From contig CP136066.1 in NCBI GenBank assembly GCA_032622095.1, positions 128,805,917 to 128,869,916 of the forward strand: a DNA stretch of 64,000 nucleotides, given 5' to 3'. Positions 47,561-58,906 of the stretch are shown here, piece after piece. This DNA comes from Siphonodentalium dalli. Taxonomy: Eukaryota > Mollusca > Scaphopoda > Gadilida > Siphonodentaliidae. Each line of letters begins with the position of its first letter. Position 1 is the stretch's first letter. The translations under genes were made by a program, and so were the position numbers. The notes under the pieces are model-generated. The model had not been told where the DNA came from. It did no database searches and saw only the letters and a program-made list of their open reading frames with translations.

Positions 47561-48037
47561 TTTCATTGGTATACATACATGTAGCCGCCAGCAACCATCT
47601 TGGTATATTACTTTATATATATCTCTTCATGTTGATAATCTAGTATTACTTAGACCTTTCAACTTTCCGCATTCCTATTCGGTCTAATGACTGTTATCAC
47701 ATGAAATTATTCCCTTTCCAAGTTGAACTACTGTGTCATTGACACATTCATTCTGTGAAGTTGGATGTAGCTATTTACAGAATATTTATGGAAATAATCG
47801 ATAATGGATATACTGCAGTGTGATTTTAGAATTGCTACAGTATTTGTATCGGCCAATCCCACCCAGCACTATTATAGACATTGTGATCTTGTGATTTACT
47901 CAAGGATCAAAACATGCCAGGAAATTGGGAGTGTCATGCAATACATGGTAGTTTTATTATGACACTTATATTTGCACACAATATATACATCCGCTTTCTG
48001 CATAAATGTTACACCTAATGTCATCATTATTTTGCAG
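47561..48037 (+). repeat. Extra satellite tail, then end of ADAM10 intron 4
   Basis: A second tail copy lies at about 47610-47755 (ATCTCTTCATGTTGATAATC, TTTCCAAGTTGAACTACTGT, CATTGACACATTCATT). From 47760 to 48037 the sequence is unassigned intron ending in the acceptor CATTATTTTGCAG. Confidence 0.65.
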
Positions 48038-48158
48038 GAAAAAGAGGGAAGCTGCTAAATCCTCAGGTGGATGTGCCTTTGATTCAGCTCGAGAGTGGAT
48101 GAATAGGGTAGCACGCTCAGCTGTTGATTATGATCAACCTAATCTCAGGGATCAAAGG
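48038..48158 (+). CDS. ADAM10: ADAM10-like metalloproteinase, exon 5 with cysteine-switch region
   Basis: The acceptor is TTATTTTGCAG and the donor GTGAGG. One base completes the arginine from exon 4, then 40 codons end in phase 0. The sequence opens KKREAAKSSGGCAFDS, giving the GGC cysteine region that in ADAM10 is proposed to hold the catalytic zinc in the inactive precursor. It continues EWMNRVARSAVDYDQ and ends NLRDQR. Joined to exon 4, the boundary reads R-K-K-R, a basic cluster upstream of the cysteine. The match to ADAM10 is weaker outside GGCA, as expected for this variable linker, but phases and position between exons 4 and 6 make it secure. Confidence 0.85.
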
Positions 48159-48947
48159 GTGAGGCAACATGCAAATAGACAAAAAGGTTCTCAATGACAC
48201 CATGTATTTAGACAGATTTGTTCTCAATGACAACATGCACATTGACAAATTTGTTATCAATGACAACATGCAGTCGTGCACATAGACAAACTAGACCCAT
48301 CATATGTTATCATTTATTCATTTTGTATTTGGAGCTCATTAGAATAATAACTTGGAACAGATTGTATTGATGAATTTTTGGATTATTATGGTGATAACTT
48401 GATTAAATATGATTTGGTTACATTTGGTATATGAGACTTGCAAAACGACGTCTTAATCAAATTTGAAAACAAGAGTTGGTCACATATTGTGGGCATAAGC
48501 TAAAATTAAATCTTGAGCTTATTAGTGGTGATCAGATAACTTGGCACAATTATCACCTGTTTTTTAGTGTGGTTTTCAGTATTGTTGAAGGTATGGGCTA
48601 CAATTTACTGAATATGTTGGCCTCTCCATGAATATTTGCCGGGCTGTTTATTCTAGATTACTGACGATAGAGCAGTGAAAATCTGTCAGGTCACACAAAA
48701 TTATGTGAGTTTCTAGGCCTAGCTATTTATTGCTGATCATATTAAAAATCATTTAAAAAAGAATTGCTATTTAATATTTCGCAGATATGTTTCAGAAATA
48801 ATTGTGCACTTTCGCTAGATTGACCCAAGCGGTGACTTTCATCAAACAACTTAATTTATCTGTCTTGTAAGTTGTTATTGTTGGTTCATCATACAGCTTG
48901 CCATTCATGTGTGCTGCAATGTAATTGGCAATTTGATTTATTTTCAG
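48159..48947 (+). other. ADAM10 intron 5
   Basis: A 789-bp intron. A short tandem word (CAATGACAACATGCA) lies near 48210-48270; otherwise it is AT-rich without recognised elements. The acceptor is TTTATTTTCAG. Confidence 0.8.
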
Positions 48948-49121
48948 TCTGTGGAAGAGGGGGACTTCTTTGAGAACAATAATAAGTATTCCGAGAAAGC
49001 TAACATTCCTCACATCAGGCGCAAAAGATCAGTGGTAACCCTAAATCCAAATACATGTAATTTATATCTACATGTCGATCCACTGTTTTATGATCACGTT
49101 GCTTTCAACACACCTGATGGG
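48948..49121 (+). CDS. ADAM10: ADAM10-like metalloproteinase, exon 6 with furin site and start of protease domain
   Basis: There are 58 codons in phase 0 at both ends, with acceptor TTTATTTTCAG and donor GTAAGT. An acidic lead (SVEEGDFFENNNKY) is followed by HIRRKRSVV, a proprotein-convertase site at the position of the conserved RKKR of vertebrate ADAM10. NTCNLYLHVDPLFYDHV then follows, the first strand of the metalloprotease domain (TC.LY...D.LF). Cleavage after RRKR would release the mature enzyme. The exon ends within the NTPDG loop. The next exon, which should carry the rest of the protease domain, was not recognised before 64000. Confidence 0.92.
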
Positions 49122-51857
49122 GTAAGTTCTTCTCATTGAATACTTGATACTGATATTCAGCCCCCCCATGTGACCGTGATGGCACATGTTTATAATCTAA
49201 GACTTCGGACATGTTCCAACATGGAGTAAAGAATGGAACCATAGTAGGCACTGTCTGAAGTAGAAGTAGTAATAAATGAACCCGTAGCCTGAATTTAGAT
49301 ATCCTCTGATATGCAATGTATTGACCATATGCTGTTGAAAATGACGTAAAACCTCAATTAACTAACTAATTATTTCTAGGTAACAGCTCTAGGTAGATCA
49401 GATAGTTCAAACGTGTTTTAGAACATTCACATGGAATATGCACAAGTAAATTGAGAAACAACAACCATAAACAAATCTAAGAAATTATTCATTCTTGGTC
49501 ATTGTAATTTTCCCTTTGTTCTACCTTCACACATTATTATTTTTCCAAATGGGCAGTTTACACACCACGTTGTCATTCGATTGTCTACGCAATTTATGCA
49601 CATTGAGTACCCCAATGAGAACTCTGGGAGAAAATACTACCCCTATCACCACAGTGCGTGTCAACTTAACCACTGTGCAGTTAGCGTTGCCACAGCAGCC
49701 TAACGGTTCCACTCCCTAACTGCAGTTGGGTGACAGTGTATTTGTCATTTGACTGCAATGTAGTTGCCGTTTGGCAGTGTTGTACATGCCATTTGGCCGC
49801 TGTGTACTTGCCTTTCAGCATGGTCTACTTGCCATGCGGCCGCGGTGTAGTTGCCTTTCAAAATTAATGTTGAAAAAATACAAAGATGGCACAATAAGTG
49901 AGGTTTTATTGTGCCCTTGGTTTAAGTAAGCTAGATGACCTATTCTGTTTGAAATCTAATCCGTCTGATGACATGGTGTTATAATTAAGTAGTCAACATT
50001 CTGTACTGTCATAAAATCAAAGGTGTCATAATCAATCCTGATTAGAAGAGGTTGCCCTGGTCAATTTTTAAGTGACCTGAGCGTGTGGTGTTGCCAACAA
50101 CAAGTGCCCGTGATTAGTAACACATGGATATTTGACAAGTAAGTATTGGAATGCCTACAAGTGATAGCTTGATAAGGCAGCTTTTTTATTTTTGGTTTTC
50201 CGCCGAACGCTTGAAAAAAGTCCTGACTCGGAATAAAATATATTAAAACAAATCTATATTTCATTTTGCCACCGATGCACATAGTTTGGGTCCAAATGAA
50301 TCACCACATGTCCAGTTCCATTCCCCAGCCTACATTTTACACAATTGTACAGTAGAATGAACTGATTTCATGAATACAAAATGCCAATTTAACATTGTTT
50401 ATTCCCATCAGAAGTAATACAAATCTAAAAGATACATCACTGACCACAAAAGTTTGCCAAACTTTGTTGAGATCATTGACCACAAAGTACATACAAATTG
50501 ATAAATGACCTGTTTTTTACCTTTGACATCATATTGAATTATGACGTAACAAAGATTCATGCACATTCTATCTAGATTTCTGCTATGGGGGTTCACAATG
50601 GGTTATTTAGTTATATGATTTAAACACACAGACGTCGATCCAACCAGGGGTTTAATTCATTTTCTGAGGCAATGTAACAGTACTACTGTATGCATATATA
50701 CCGGTAACATGCATGGTTACATTCATTGAATAAACGTGGCTTCATGGTACATTTATATGTGAAATAGACTGTAAATGGCCTGATTAGAATTGTGTCAAAT
50801 TAATCGGCTTTCTGTAAAACACCTTTTTATGCATGTATCCTGTCACAATTCTTCAACATACAAATATTGTCCTGTTTATCCCAAACTAAATTCTCCAGTG
50901 CATTTTATGTTACAACTTTCCATAGAGAAGGGGAATAAGTTTCATTTTCACCTATTATTACCTATTATTGGATTCGTAAATTTTGTTTACTAGTTACTCA
51001 TTTTTTGGTTTTGAGTGTCTAAACTTGCTATCTAAGGGTAAAAAGCCACGGGCAGTGTCATCGGACCATTCGTGAGCCTGTGCGACCACTCCTTCACCCT
51101 TCAACTGCCACCGTCGTTGGAATTGATGGGTTAAATGGTCTCTTTGATGTGTGTGACCCGATGCAGGGAGGACAACTCTAAATTTACAAAACGTATTGAA
51201 TACGTGAAATTTGTTATCATTCTGCGCTGTCGTTGTTAAAGAACATTTATATACACGATGAGTATAAATACGCATCAATCGACTGTCTCGGAAACTGGGG
51301 ATTTCGTACTTGGGGCTTCCAAGGGACGGGGGAGATTTTCGTCGGTTCAGTTTGTCCACCTGAGGTGACCTTGACCTTGAAACGGGTACCCACAAATAAC
51401 CTTGTGCGATATCTCGGTCGTCAGCGGTGATGTATGGTCAACTCGGGACGGGGAATATTTTTGTCGGGTTATTTTGTCCACCCAACATGACCTTGAAACG
51501 GGTACCCACAAATGATAGCATGCTGTCGGCATGCCTATACGGGGTTACCTTGAAAAACAAAAATTAATGGATCGACCAAAGCCATGGGACCAGTGGCGGG
51601 CTAATCTGCTAGTATATATATATAATAATAAAATAATATAAGAAAACCAACAAAATGATATGACATACTCTCATGAAGCTGATATATCACAGATTTACAT
51701 TATTTTTATATATATTGTAGAGGGGAAATTACTATATATACAAGATTTAAGTATATTCTCATATACTTGAGATAATATTGAAAAATGAAAGTTCATATGC
51801 TTGAGAAAAAATGGAAAGTTTCGTCAAAATTAAAATTTAAAATGACTTACCTGTGTT
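49122..51857 (+). other. ADAM10 intron 6, first part
   Basis: No further ADAM10 exon was recognised. A frame of about 66 codons lies at 49506-49706 and ends HHSACQLNHCAVSVATAA. It is not assigned. From 51270 to 51500 a unit with GGTACCCACAAAT and CGGG.GATATTTT..TCGG appears twice (ends near 51397 and 51513, about 116 bp apart). Frames on the minus strand across this part (133 and 61 codons) share MWVPVSR-type starts because of the duplication. AT-rich low-complexity DNA occupies 51600-51850. Confidence 0.5.
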
Positions 51858-52129
51858 ACATTTTTCTGCCAAGGAGAAGCCCTTCAACTGAACTATATGG
51901 ATTATTATCCTCGGCGTTGTGTTATCAGGAGGGTTAAAATTTATTGTCCGTTTATTGCCTACTCCGGTCAATCAGCGCTCGGATTAGCCCACGCATGAAT
52001 GCGTCCCGTGCAAATCCCGCGCTCTTAACAATTCATCTAGCCAGTTTTATTTCTCTCCTTGGACCTATCAGACGTGGTGTTAACTAAAGGAAGTATTTCT
52101 CTATTGCGAGTTTATCAACTCAATATTTA

Positions 52130-52609
52130 TTGTTGATAACAAACTTTCAATTTATCCGTTTCTTACCCGGTCGTTTAATATTTTTAAGTACGCGCAGAAA
52201 CTGTTCGTTTCATAGTATGCGCAACGCAATTTATAAAAATTCCGTGTTTTTTATCTACACATTTTATCTCGAAAATTTTGGGATTGGAATCGACAAAATC
52301 ACGTTGAGAACTTCGCCATTGATGGCCATTTTGACAATGACTACAGACGCACATCGTTTACTTGTAGCAAACCTATATTGCATTATTGTGCAACATATAC
52401 GGTGGCATGAATCGTCCGATTTCGGAGTCCACGTGGTACGGTATGCGAAGTCTCCTAATTTCGTGTTAACTCTATTTCATGAAGCCGACTTCTCGCTACG
52501 TTCATTTCATGTACACTACCTCATCGTATATGCAACAGCTCTGTTAGTGCGCAGAAAGTTGGCCAGGACAGAAATGTCTCCTTTGACGATAATTTACATG
52601 TATTCATAA
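52130..52609 (+). other. 159-codon open frame of unknown status
   Basis: This is the longest frame outside the LINE and the repeats. The translation is rich in hydrophobic and aromatic residues, with no recognisable domain or clear signal peptide and no obvious codon pattern. It lies inside the inverted-repeat element next to its left end. The local base composition is less AT-rich than the flanks, which by itself lengthens open frames. It is recorded for reference and not called a gene. Confidence 0.15.
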
Positions 52610-53929
52610 ACAAGATAGAACTTGTAATCCAATGAAATTTCTTTTGCCTCAACTAATTGTAAGTTGAAGATGAGCGACTGAACTTAACCGACATTTGGAT
52701 AATGATTATCACAGAACATATATACATTGTACATATATAAAACATGTCGTTATAATTAATTGTGCTTACCGATTAATATTTGCAAATCTTAGCTAGCCCG
52801 AATGTATTACTATTAACATGAGGGCTCGTATTTGGATACTTGGAACGTCGCGAACGTTACATGGAAATTTTGACCCTGTTCTTGCGATTCCATTTTCTTT
52901 CCCTCATTGTATCATCGGAACAATCGTTAGAAACAATGAGATTATGTTTGTTATAACATAGTATTATATGGCCTGTGTTCAAATAATGCTGTGTCTCTTG
53001 AATAGTCTCGTTCTTTACATGCCTGTCCAGTATTACTGACAGTGTCCGGTTGCTACGAATCGTGCAACTGGTTTGATTGGGGACTAGGATTATCTGACAC
53101 AAGATTGGGCTCCAATGATTTTCATTTCAAGTTCCAGGGCTCAAAATACATTTAATTTTACGAGAATCAAATGCTGAATCATGTTAGTCATAAAGCACTG
53201 CAAATTGTAAAGTTTTGTGGGAATCATTACGGGAATCGAATCGGTGATTCTCGTCGAATCTTGAAGCTCCCATTGTCGATTGGCGATCTCCATCAGTTCA
53301 TACCGGTACTCTGTCGTTATTTCGGCGACAATTCTTTGCAATCACTCAATGTTTTTTGCTGAATGGGCTTCCCTGTTCCATGACTACACAGATATGCAAG
53401 TGCAGTAGCCTGAACCTTCAGCTGTAGTTTGCTTAAATATCCAAGGATACTTCCGTCCGTGGTCAGAACTCTTTGGAGATATTTTGGATGAGAGCCTTTG
53501 CCTGGCCTACTTGTGGCAAGTCACCATATCCGTGTGACCTAGCATGGTCGCAGTGTTGAAATGATTCATTGGCTAGCCAGTGTGTCAATAAATTTTCAGT
53601 CAATCAATGTTTATACTTTTGATGATTTTGATGTTTCACATTTCCATGTGTTCACTGTAACAAATAGATAACATCTGAACTGTTATCCTCAGACATTAGT
53701 GTTTGTCGATACATTCAAATTACGAATTAACATGATACAAAATGGTGAGCTTAAAAACATGTATGGCCAAAGGGTGTCAGTGCCTCAAAGGCTCAATGAC
53801 ATACGAATTGACTATATCAATATGGCGTGTATCAATTTTCACTGATACCGACATACTTCTGCGCTTTCAATCCGTGAATAGTCAAGGTGAACTACTATGC
53901 ATTTATATTGTCATGTGCCCCCGATGCAC

Positions 53930-56900
53930 TGCCAATAGCCTTTCCAACAGAGTCCATCACTTGGCTCTCTACCTTCTATTTCCACATATAGAAAAGATCA
54001 AATGTCAAATAGCCTTCACTCACGTATTAAGCACAGTTACAGGAAATGCATAAATTTATATTGCGCAGGGCCGCTGCCACTATAATTTCCATCAGAGACC
54101 AACACATGGCTCTTTTCCTTCTATTGCCTCATATCCAATTGATTATCGGGCAAATAACAGAAAGGACAGCATTTGTATTGTCACACATATAAAGTGCAGT
54201 TACATGAACAGCGTTTATATTTATATTGCGCACGACCACTGCAGGCCTGCATATTGGAGGCGAACGACGGTTCGGTTCACCTGGAGGTTGTGAAATCTAG
54301 GTCGCGTCAAAGTTGTATGTGGCTCTCGTGATACTGAATATACCAGTTTGTGTAACTTATGGGTACCTAAGCACAACCAGACAACTGACAAATACGTTAC
54401 GGCTTACGATTTAGTTTGCATTCGGCAGGCCTGCCCGTGCCAATTTCAAAAGAGTCAAAAACATGGCTCTTCTCCTTCTATTACTACATATCCATATGAT
54501 TATCTGGTAAATAGAAAACCTAAATGAATAACACTAATGAAAGCATTTGTATCATCACACATATAAAGCGCCGTTCCGCAAGAAGCCTTTATATTGTGCA
54601 TGACCACTGCCCAGTACCAGTGACTGGCGGGGTGCTACCATCGTTGATTCGGAAAACAAATCTTCAAGGGCGAATGCCACCGCTCCTGAGCCTTAGGGTG
54701 GGGAAGACTCATCATGTGCAGCTAACAGCGCACCAGCCAACCAGACTTCAGTTCTTCCCAGATGTAAACGCAGCTCGAGCTCTCATTTGCTCTCGCAATT
54801 CAGAAGACGGATGTACTTGCGCCTGTATAATCATCAGTTGTGTTTTTCTCAAATTCAATGTCATTGTGGGATAGACCTCAAAACATGCATGTTCCATGGC
54901 ACTTTCACATTCCCATAATTTAACTGCGATGGGAACGGTTTTAAATATACCTTCCAATAGTTTAATATTGAATCAACGATTATTGTGACCATGCACATTT
55001 TGTCAAGAGGGAACAGTGCGCAGTTTAATATTCGTGAATTAGAAAATTACAATTGCATATGGCTGCGAGAACAATTGCTCCTGTCTCCTGGGAAGGACTG
55101 AGACTTCTGACTCTTCCCCACAGTCCGTGGCCCACTCCATTACGAGAGTGGGTCTTGTCCCCCTGGAATCATACTCCCTCGGGATATGTCCAGGCCTGCT
55201 CCACCATCTGTGGACTTTCCGTAAGTGTATAAAACGTTCTCCTCACCGTAAGCAAGGACACCGCTATGTTCTTGCACAGGGGAAATCGGATCTCATCGTC
55301 CTCTTCGCCGAGAAAAGACAGTATCTTACCTGCGGTTTAATTTCTAGCAGGTAAGATCACGTGGCCATAGTAAATAACGGAATTTACCTTATTATACCCC
55401 CCGCAACGAAGTTAGGGGGTGTATACTGGAGTCAGCTTGTCCGTCGTCCATCCGTCGTCCGTCCGTCCGTCGTCTGTCCGTGGACACAAATTTGTCCGGA
55501 GTTTTTCTCAGTCGTTTTTTGATCAATTTCCGTGAAACTTGGTACAGACATCAACCACCATGGGAACCTGTGCACCTGCGATTATGACGTCTGTCAGACT
55601 TTTTTTGGTGGAGTTATCCCCCCTTTTTCGACTTAGAATTTTTTCGCAACATGTAACTTTTGTCCAAGCTTTTATTCCTACATTTTTCGGTCAATTTTTT
55701 AAAAATGTGGCACAGATATTTAGTACCATGGGAACCTGTGCACCTGCGATTATGACGTCTGTCCGACATTTTTTGTGTGGAGTTATTCCCCTTTTTCGAC
55801 TTAGAAATTTTTTCGCAAATACATAATTTTGTCCAAGCTTTTATTCCTTCATTTTTCGGTCAATAGGTTTAAGATTAGGGTTATGGTTGTACACCTGCAA
55901 TGGGAACTGTTATTTTATTATTTTAACTAAATGTTTACTGACATGTGAAACATCTTAGTATTTTTAAAACAGGGGGGTATCCGTAGTCCCATTGGACAGT
56001 CACACCTCTAGTTAACCTTGTTTTGCAATAACTAACAAATGTTTTGTATATTATGCTTGCTAATAACTAACAGAATGTCTTGTCTTGCTTATAGTCGAAC
56101 GAGATTCGACTTTGATGGCCACACACCGTGCGGGTTTGCTCATGAATATACGCGATATTGTCATAGTTGGTTGAGGGCCCATTGGTCCATGGTTAAACAT
56201 TTTGAGCAAACGTACCAGTCTTAACTCGGGCAGGAACCATTCGGTCCCCCTGGTCATGCTGCAAGCCCCGTCTTCTGCAGACCTTGGGAGGCAGGGTGTC
56301 TTCCTCCGGAGATTCGGGCAATCAATCCTCCAGGACACAAGCACCCGCGCCTTTGGCGACTGTTCTGGGTGGGGAAGCCTCGTTGTCCTGTGCCGCACAA
56401 AGCGCACCAGCCAACTGGCCTTCTGACACTTCCCCACGGCGTCGTGGCTCACTCCATTACGAGGGTCGGTCTTGTCTCCCTGGAAACGTCATCCAAAGTG
56501 ATACGTCCAGGCCTGCTCCTCTGCCGTCAGGGGATCCTAATGGTATGTCATCGACGTTTATGTCAGCGTGTCAGGACCACCTGCATTTGGGAGATTCGGT
56601 GGGGGGCATTCCCTGGTCAAATGGATCCTTTCAATTTCCCCTCTTTCCGCCATTCTGGCCTTGGGGTGGGAAATAACACCTTAAAATCTAACTGCGAGCG
56701 CAATTGTTCCTCGTTCGAGCCATTCCTAGTGCGGGCTTCCCTCTACTACCTTACCTCAACCTGATGCAGGCTGTTCTGTTGCTGGTGTCGATCCTGACAT
56801 GCTTTCTATAATTCTCCTGGCGTCTGATGGCTTTGACGACGATGAGCAAGGATCTCGGGCCGACGGTGGTTCCCACTGTCGGTCAAGGATTCTGTCGTTC

Positions 56901-57185
56901 CTAGGGAACTCGCTTTGCGTATGGAAACGACACGGGTCGATCTCTTGTAAAAACTTCATCACAGGATATGTGTCAAATCTTGTTACAATGAATTACACAA
57001 ACTTTGCACAACTGTACCAGTCCTCGGGCTGTACCAGTTCGCGCCCCCTGGTCCTGCATCAGCAGACCGTGGCAGGCAGAGTGCCGTTCTCTGAGATTCG
57101 GGCAACCAATCCTCCGGGACAATAGCAGCCGAGCCTTTGGAGGCTGTTCTGTGTGGGGAAGACTTGCTGTCGCATACCGTCAATA
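53930..57185. repeat. GC-richer dispersed and tandem repeat cluster
   Basis: A segment with GGCTCTTCTCCTTCTATTAC.ACATATCC occurs near 53961, 54105 and 54464. A second type, with GATTCGGGCAA.CAATCCTCC, GGGGAAG and GCGCACCAGCCAAC, occurs near 54610-54750, 56217-56430 and 57016-57178. Its continuation TGGC.CACTCCATTACGAGAG with CCAGGCCTGCTCC lies near 55130-55205 and 56445-56520. The 130-codon frames here on both strands result from this base composition and are not supported as genes. Confidence 0.55.
55390..55990 (+). repeat. R4 hairpin-headed repeat with 168-bp core units
   Basis: The head ATACCCCCCGCAACGAAGTTAGGGGGTGTAT (about 55395-55425) forms a hairpin. A microsatellite of CCGTCGTCCGTCC type (55440-55490) follows. 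Two core units are marked by TGGGAACCTGTGCACCTGCG at 55561 and 55729 (168 bp apart), and a partial third starts near 55825. An end segment reads GGGGGGTATCCGTAGTCCCA. The layout is the same as that of R1, R3 and the satellite family. Confidence 0.75.
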
Positions 57186-57587
57186 GCGCTTTCTATTTGG
57201 GAAGATATAAATAGTAAATACAGACATCACTCTCATCGCATGAAACGAGAAAAAAGCAGCAGAAGAAGAAGTGTCTACTGCTCGGTTTCTACTAGTAGCT
57301 GGCACGTATGGTATGGCACTGCCTGGGATGTTTATTCCAAAAGACAAGGGGGGAGGTACAAGCTTGAGCAATGCTGGAATCTGAATTTATGAGCTCTTTC
57401 ACATAACATATCAAAGCTGATTCATGACTAAATCACATTTACATGAAATATGTTTTGGAGTACATTCCCGTCAAACTGGAATATTAAATTTATTGCTCGT
57501 TGCCTCCTCCTGGGCTTGCATTCTAATCCATATAGTTCAGTTGAAGGGCTTCTCCTTGGCGGAAAAATATAATTTTTAAAATTTAAA

Positions 57588-57884
57588 TTAGTTTTTCCTC
57601 AAGGGAAGCCCGAAACTGAACTATCATAGATCCCTCCCATGGCGGTGCCATTCCCAACCCCGCGACTCGCAAATCTTATTATTAAAAGTCAGAACTAAAA
57701 CTGGCTAGATGATTTGTTGGAGCGCGGGATTTGCACGGGACGCATTCATGCGTGGGCTAATCCGAGCGCTGATTGACCAGAGTAGGCAATAAATGGACAA
57801 TAAATTTTAACCCTCCTGATAACACAAGGCCGAGGATAATAATCCATATAGTTCAGTTTCGGGCTTCCCTTGAGGAAAAACTAA
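57588..57884. mobile_element. 297-bp MITE with perfect 37-bp inverted ends
   Basis: 57588-57624 (TTAGTTTTTCCTCAAGGGAA...) is an exact complement of 57848-57884. The right subterminal block is nearly identical, in inverted orientation, to 51895-52050 at the far left of the neighbouring large element. No protein is encoded. It abuts the right end of the 51861-57567 element with a 20-bp AT spacer. Confidence 0.8.
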
Positions 57885-58906
57885 TTTTAATTAAAAAATT
57901 TATATATTCGATGAGTCCAGTGAGAACATCTGTCATATTCTATGGACTCTTGTCATTCTCTGACAAGAGATTTGCAGTAAACGCAGTCAACCGGTATTGT
58001 GCCGAATTGAGGAATGTATGAAAATAGGGATAGCTGGGCTAACCTTATATATGTCTATAAATCCGAAGTGGGAATAATGAGCTAATGGATTCATTTGCTT
58101 GGCAGCAATCAACAGTACTTGGCGCTATCTTTCAAAGTCTGTCGGCAACTACCGTTGTTTTTATAACTGAGCCGCAGTCAGTGAATGCCCATAAGTGAAA
58201 TTAATTTTGTTATTACAACTAAGTAAACATTGCAGACTTCACAACTACCGGTAGCCACTACCACTACACTATTAAATCAGTCAAATTAAGTTGGGGATCT
58301 CACAATTAGCCAACAATAAAATTAAGCCGATTTAATCTTTGAAAATTAATGGGGCCGACTTCTCTGGGGCTGTCTTCGCATGGGGACGTCTTTAATATAT
58401 GGGCCGACTCGCACAGGGCCGTATTTTACAGAATTATGAAGTATTATTGATATTCTAATGCACTTGTTGCCAATATACCCACTGAAACATCAAAGATTTG
58501 TGGGGGATTAATATCGATAAACTGTCGCAAAGTGTAGTCGGTTCACCACCTCAATGTTAGATATTCCTACGTGCCAATATTGACATCAGCTGAATTCCTA
58601 GTCTCAGCCATGGCCCTTTCAGCTCCGATCACTGTTCCGTTCCTCTCCATGACATCACCCTTCTGCAGTACATGCCGGCGATGTTACAGAGTTGATGCAT
58701 AGAGTTGGCATCTGGTCTACTGACTTTCGTTACTAGCTAGTTGCCATATAAACAAACCAGCGGCATCGCTTTTGTCGAAATTTGACAGTCAGTACATTCG
58801 TCCTGTATACATGTACTTTCAGAAATCACAAAACAGCACACCATTATATCCCTTAAATATCATTTATCTCCATATCATTTGACCAAATTTCTTGAAATGA
58901 AACCAT
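57885..58906 (+). other. Unassigned intronic stretch
   Basis: No exon or repeat was recognised. The sequence is less AT-rich around 58560-58760. The short open frame at 57773-58021 mostly overlaps the MITE. Confidence 0.45.

Larger units (their letters stand above)
51861..57567. mobile_element. 5.7-kb element with 44-bp inverted ends
   Basis: The left end (51861-51904, TTTTTCTGCCAAGGAGAAGC...) pairs with the right end (57524-57567) with one mismatch in 44 bases. The left subterminal block 51895-52050 recurs inverted at 57696-57852 inside the adjacent small element, so both belong to one family. The interior has a 159-codon frame (52130-52609) without family resemblance, a run of GC-richer repeats (53940-57180) and a nested hairpin-headed repeat (55390-55990). 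No transposase was recognised and no clear target duplication found. It may be a large non-autonomous transposon or host DNA trapped between two related elements. Confidence 0.65.

Noticed and set aside
49506-49706. Possible exon reading toward YHHSACQLNHCAVSVAT
   Set aside because: It has an AG before it and stays open for about 66 codons, but it does not match the expected continuation of the ADAM10 protease domain and no suitable donor was found.
50994-51532. Minus-strand frames of 133 and 61 codons starting with a similar MWVPVSR-like sequence
   Set aside because: The likeness comes from a local duplication near 51397 and 51513. No domain or splice evidence supports a gene.
56060-57125. 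Overlapping frames of 130, 131 and 108 codons on both strands
   Set aside because: They follow the GC-richer repeat blocks, overlap one another and show no recognisable domain.
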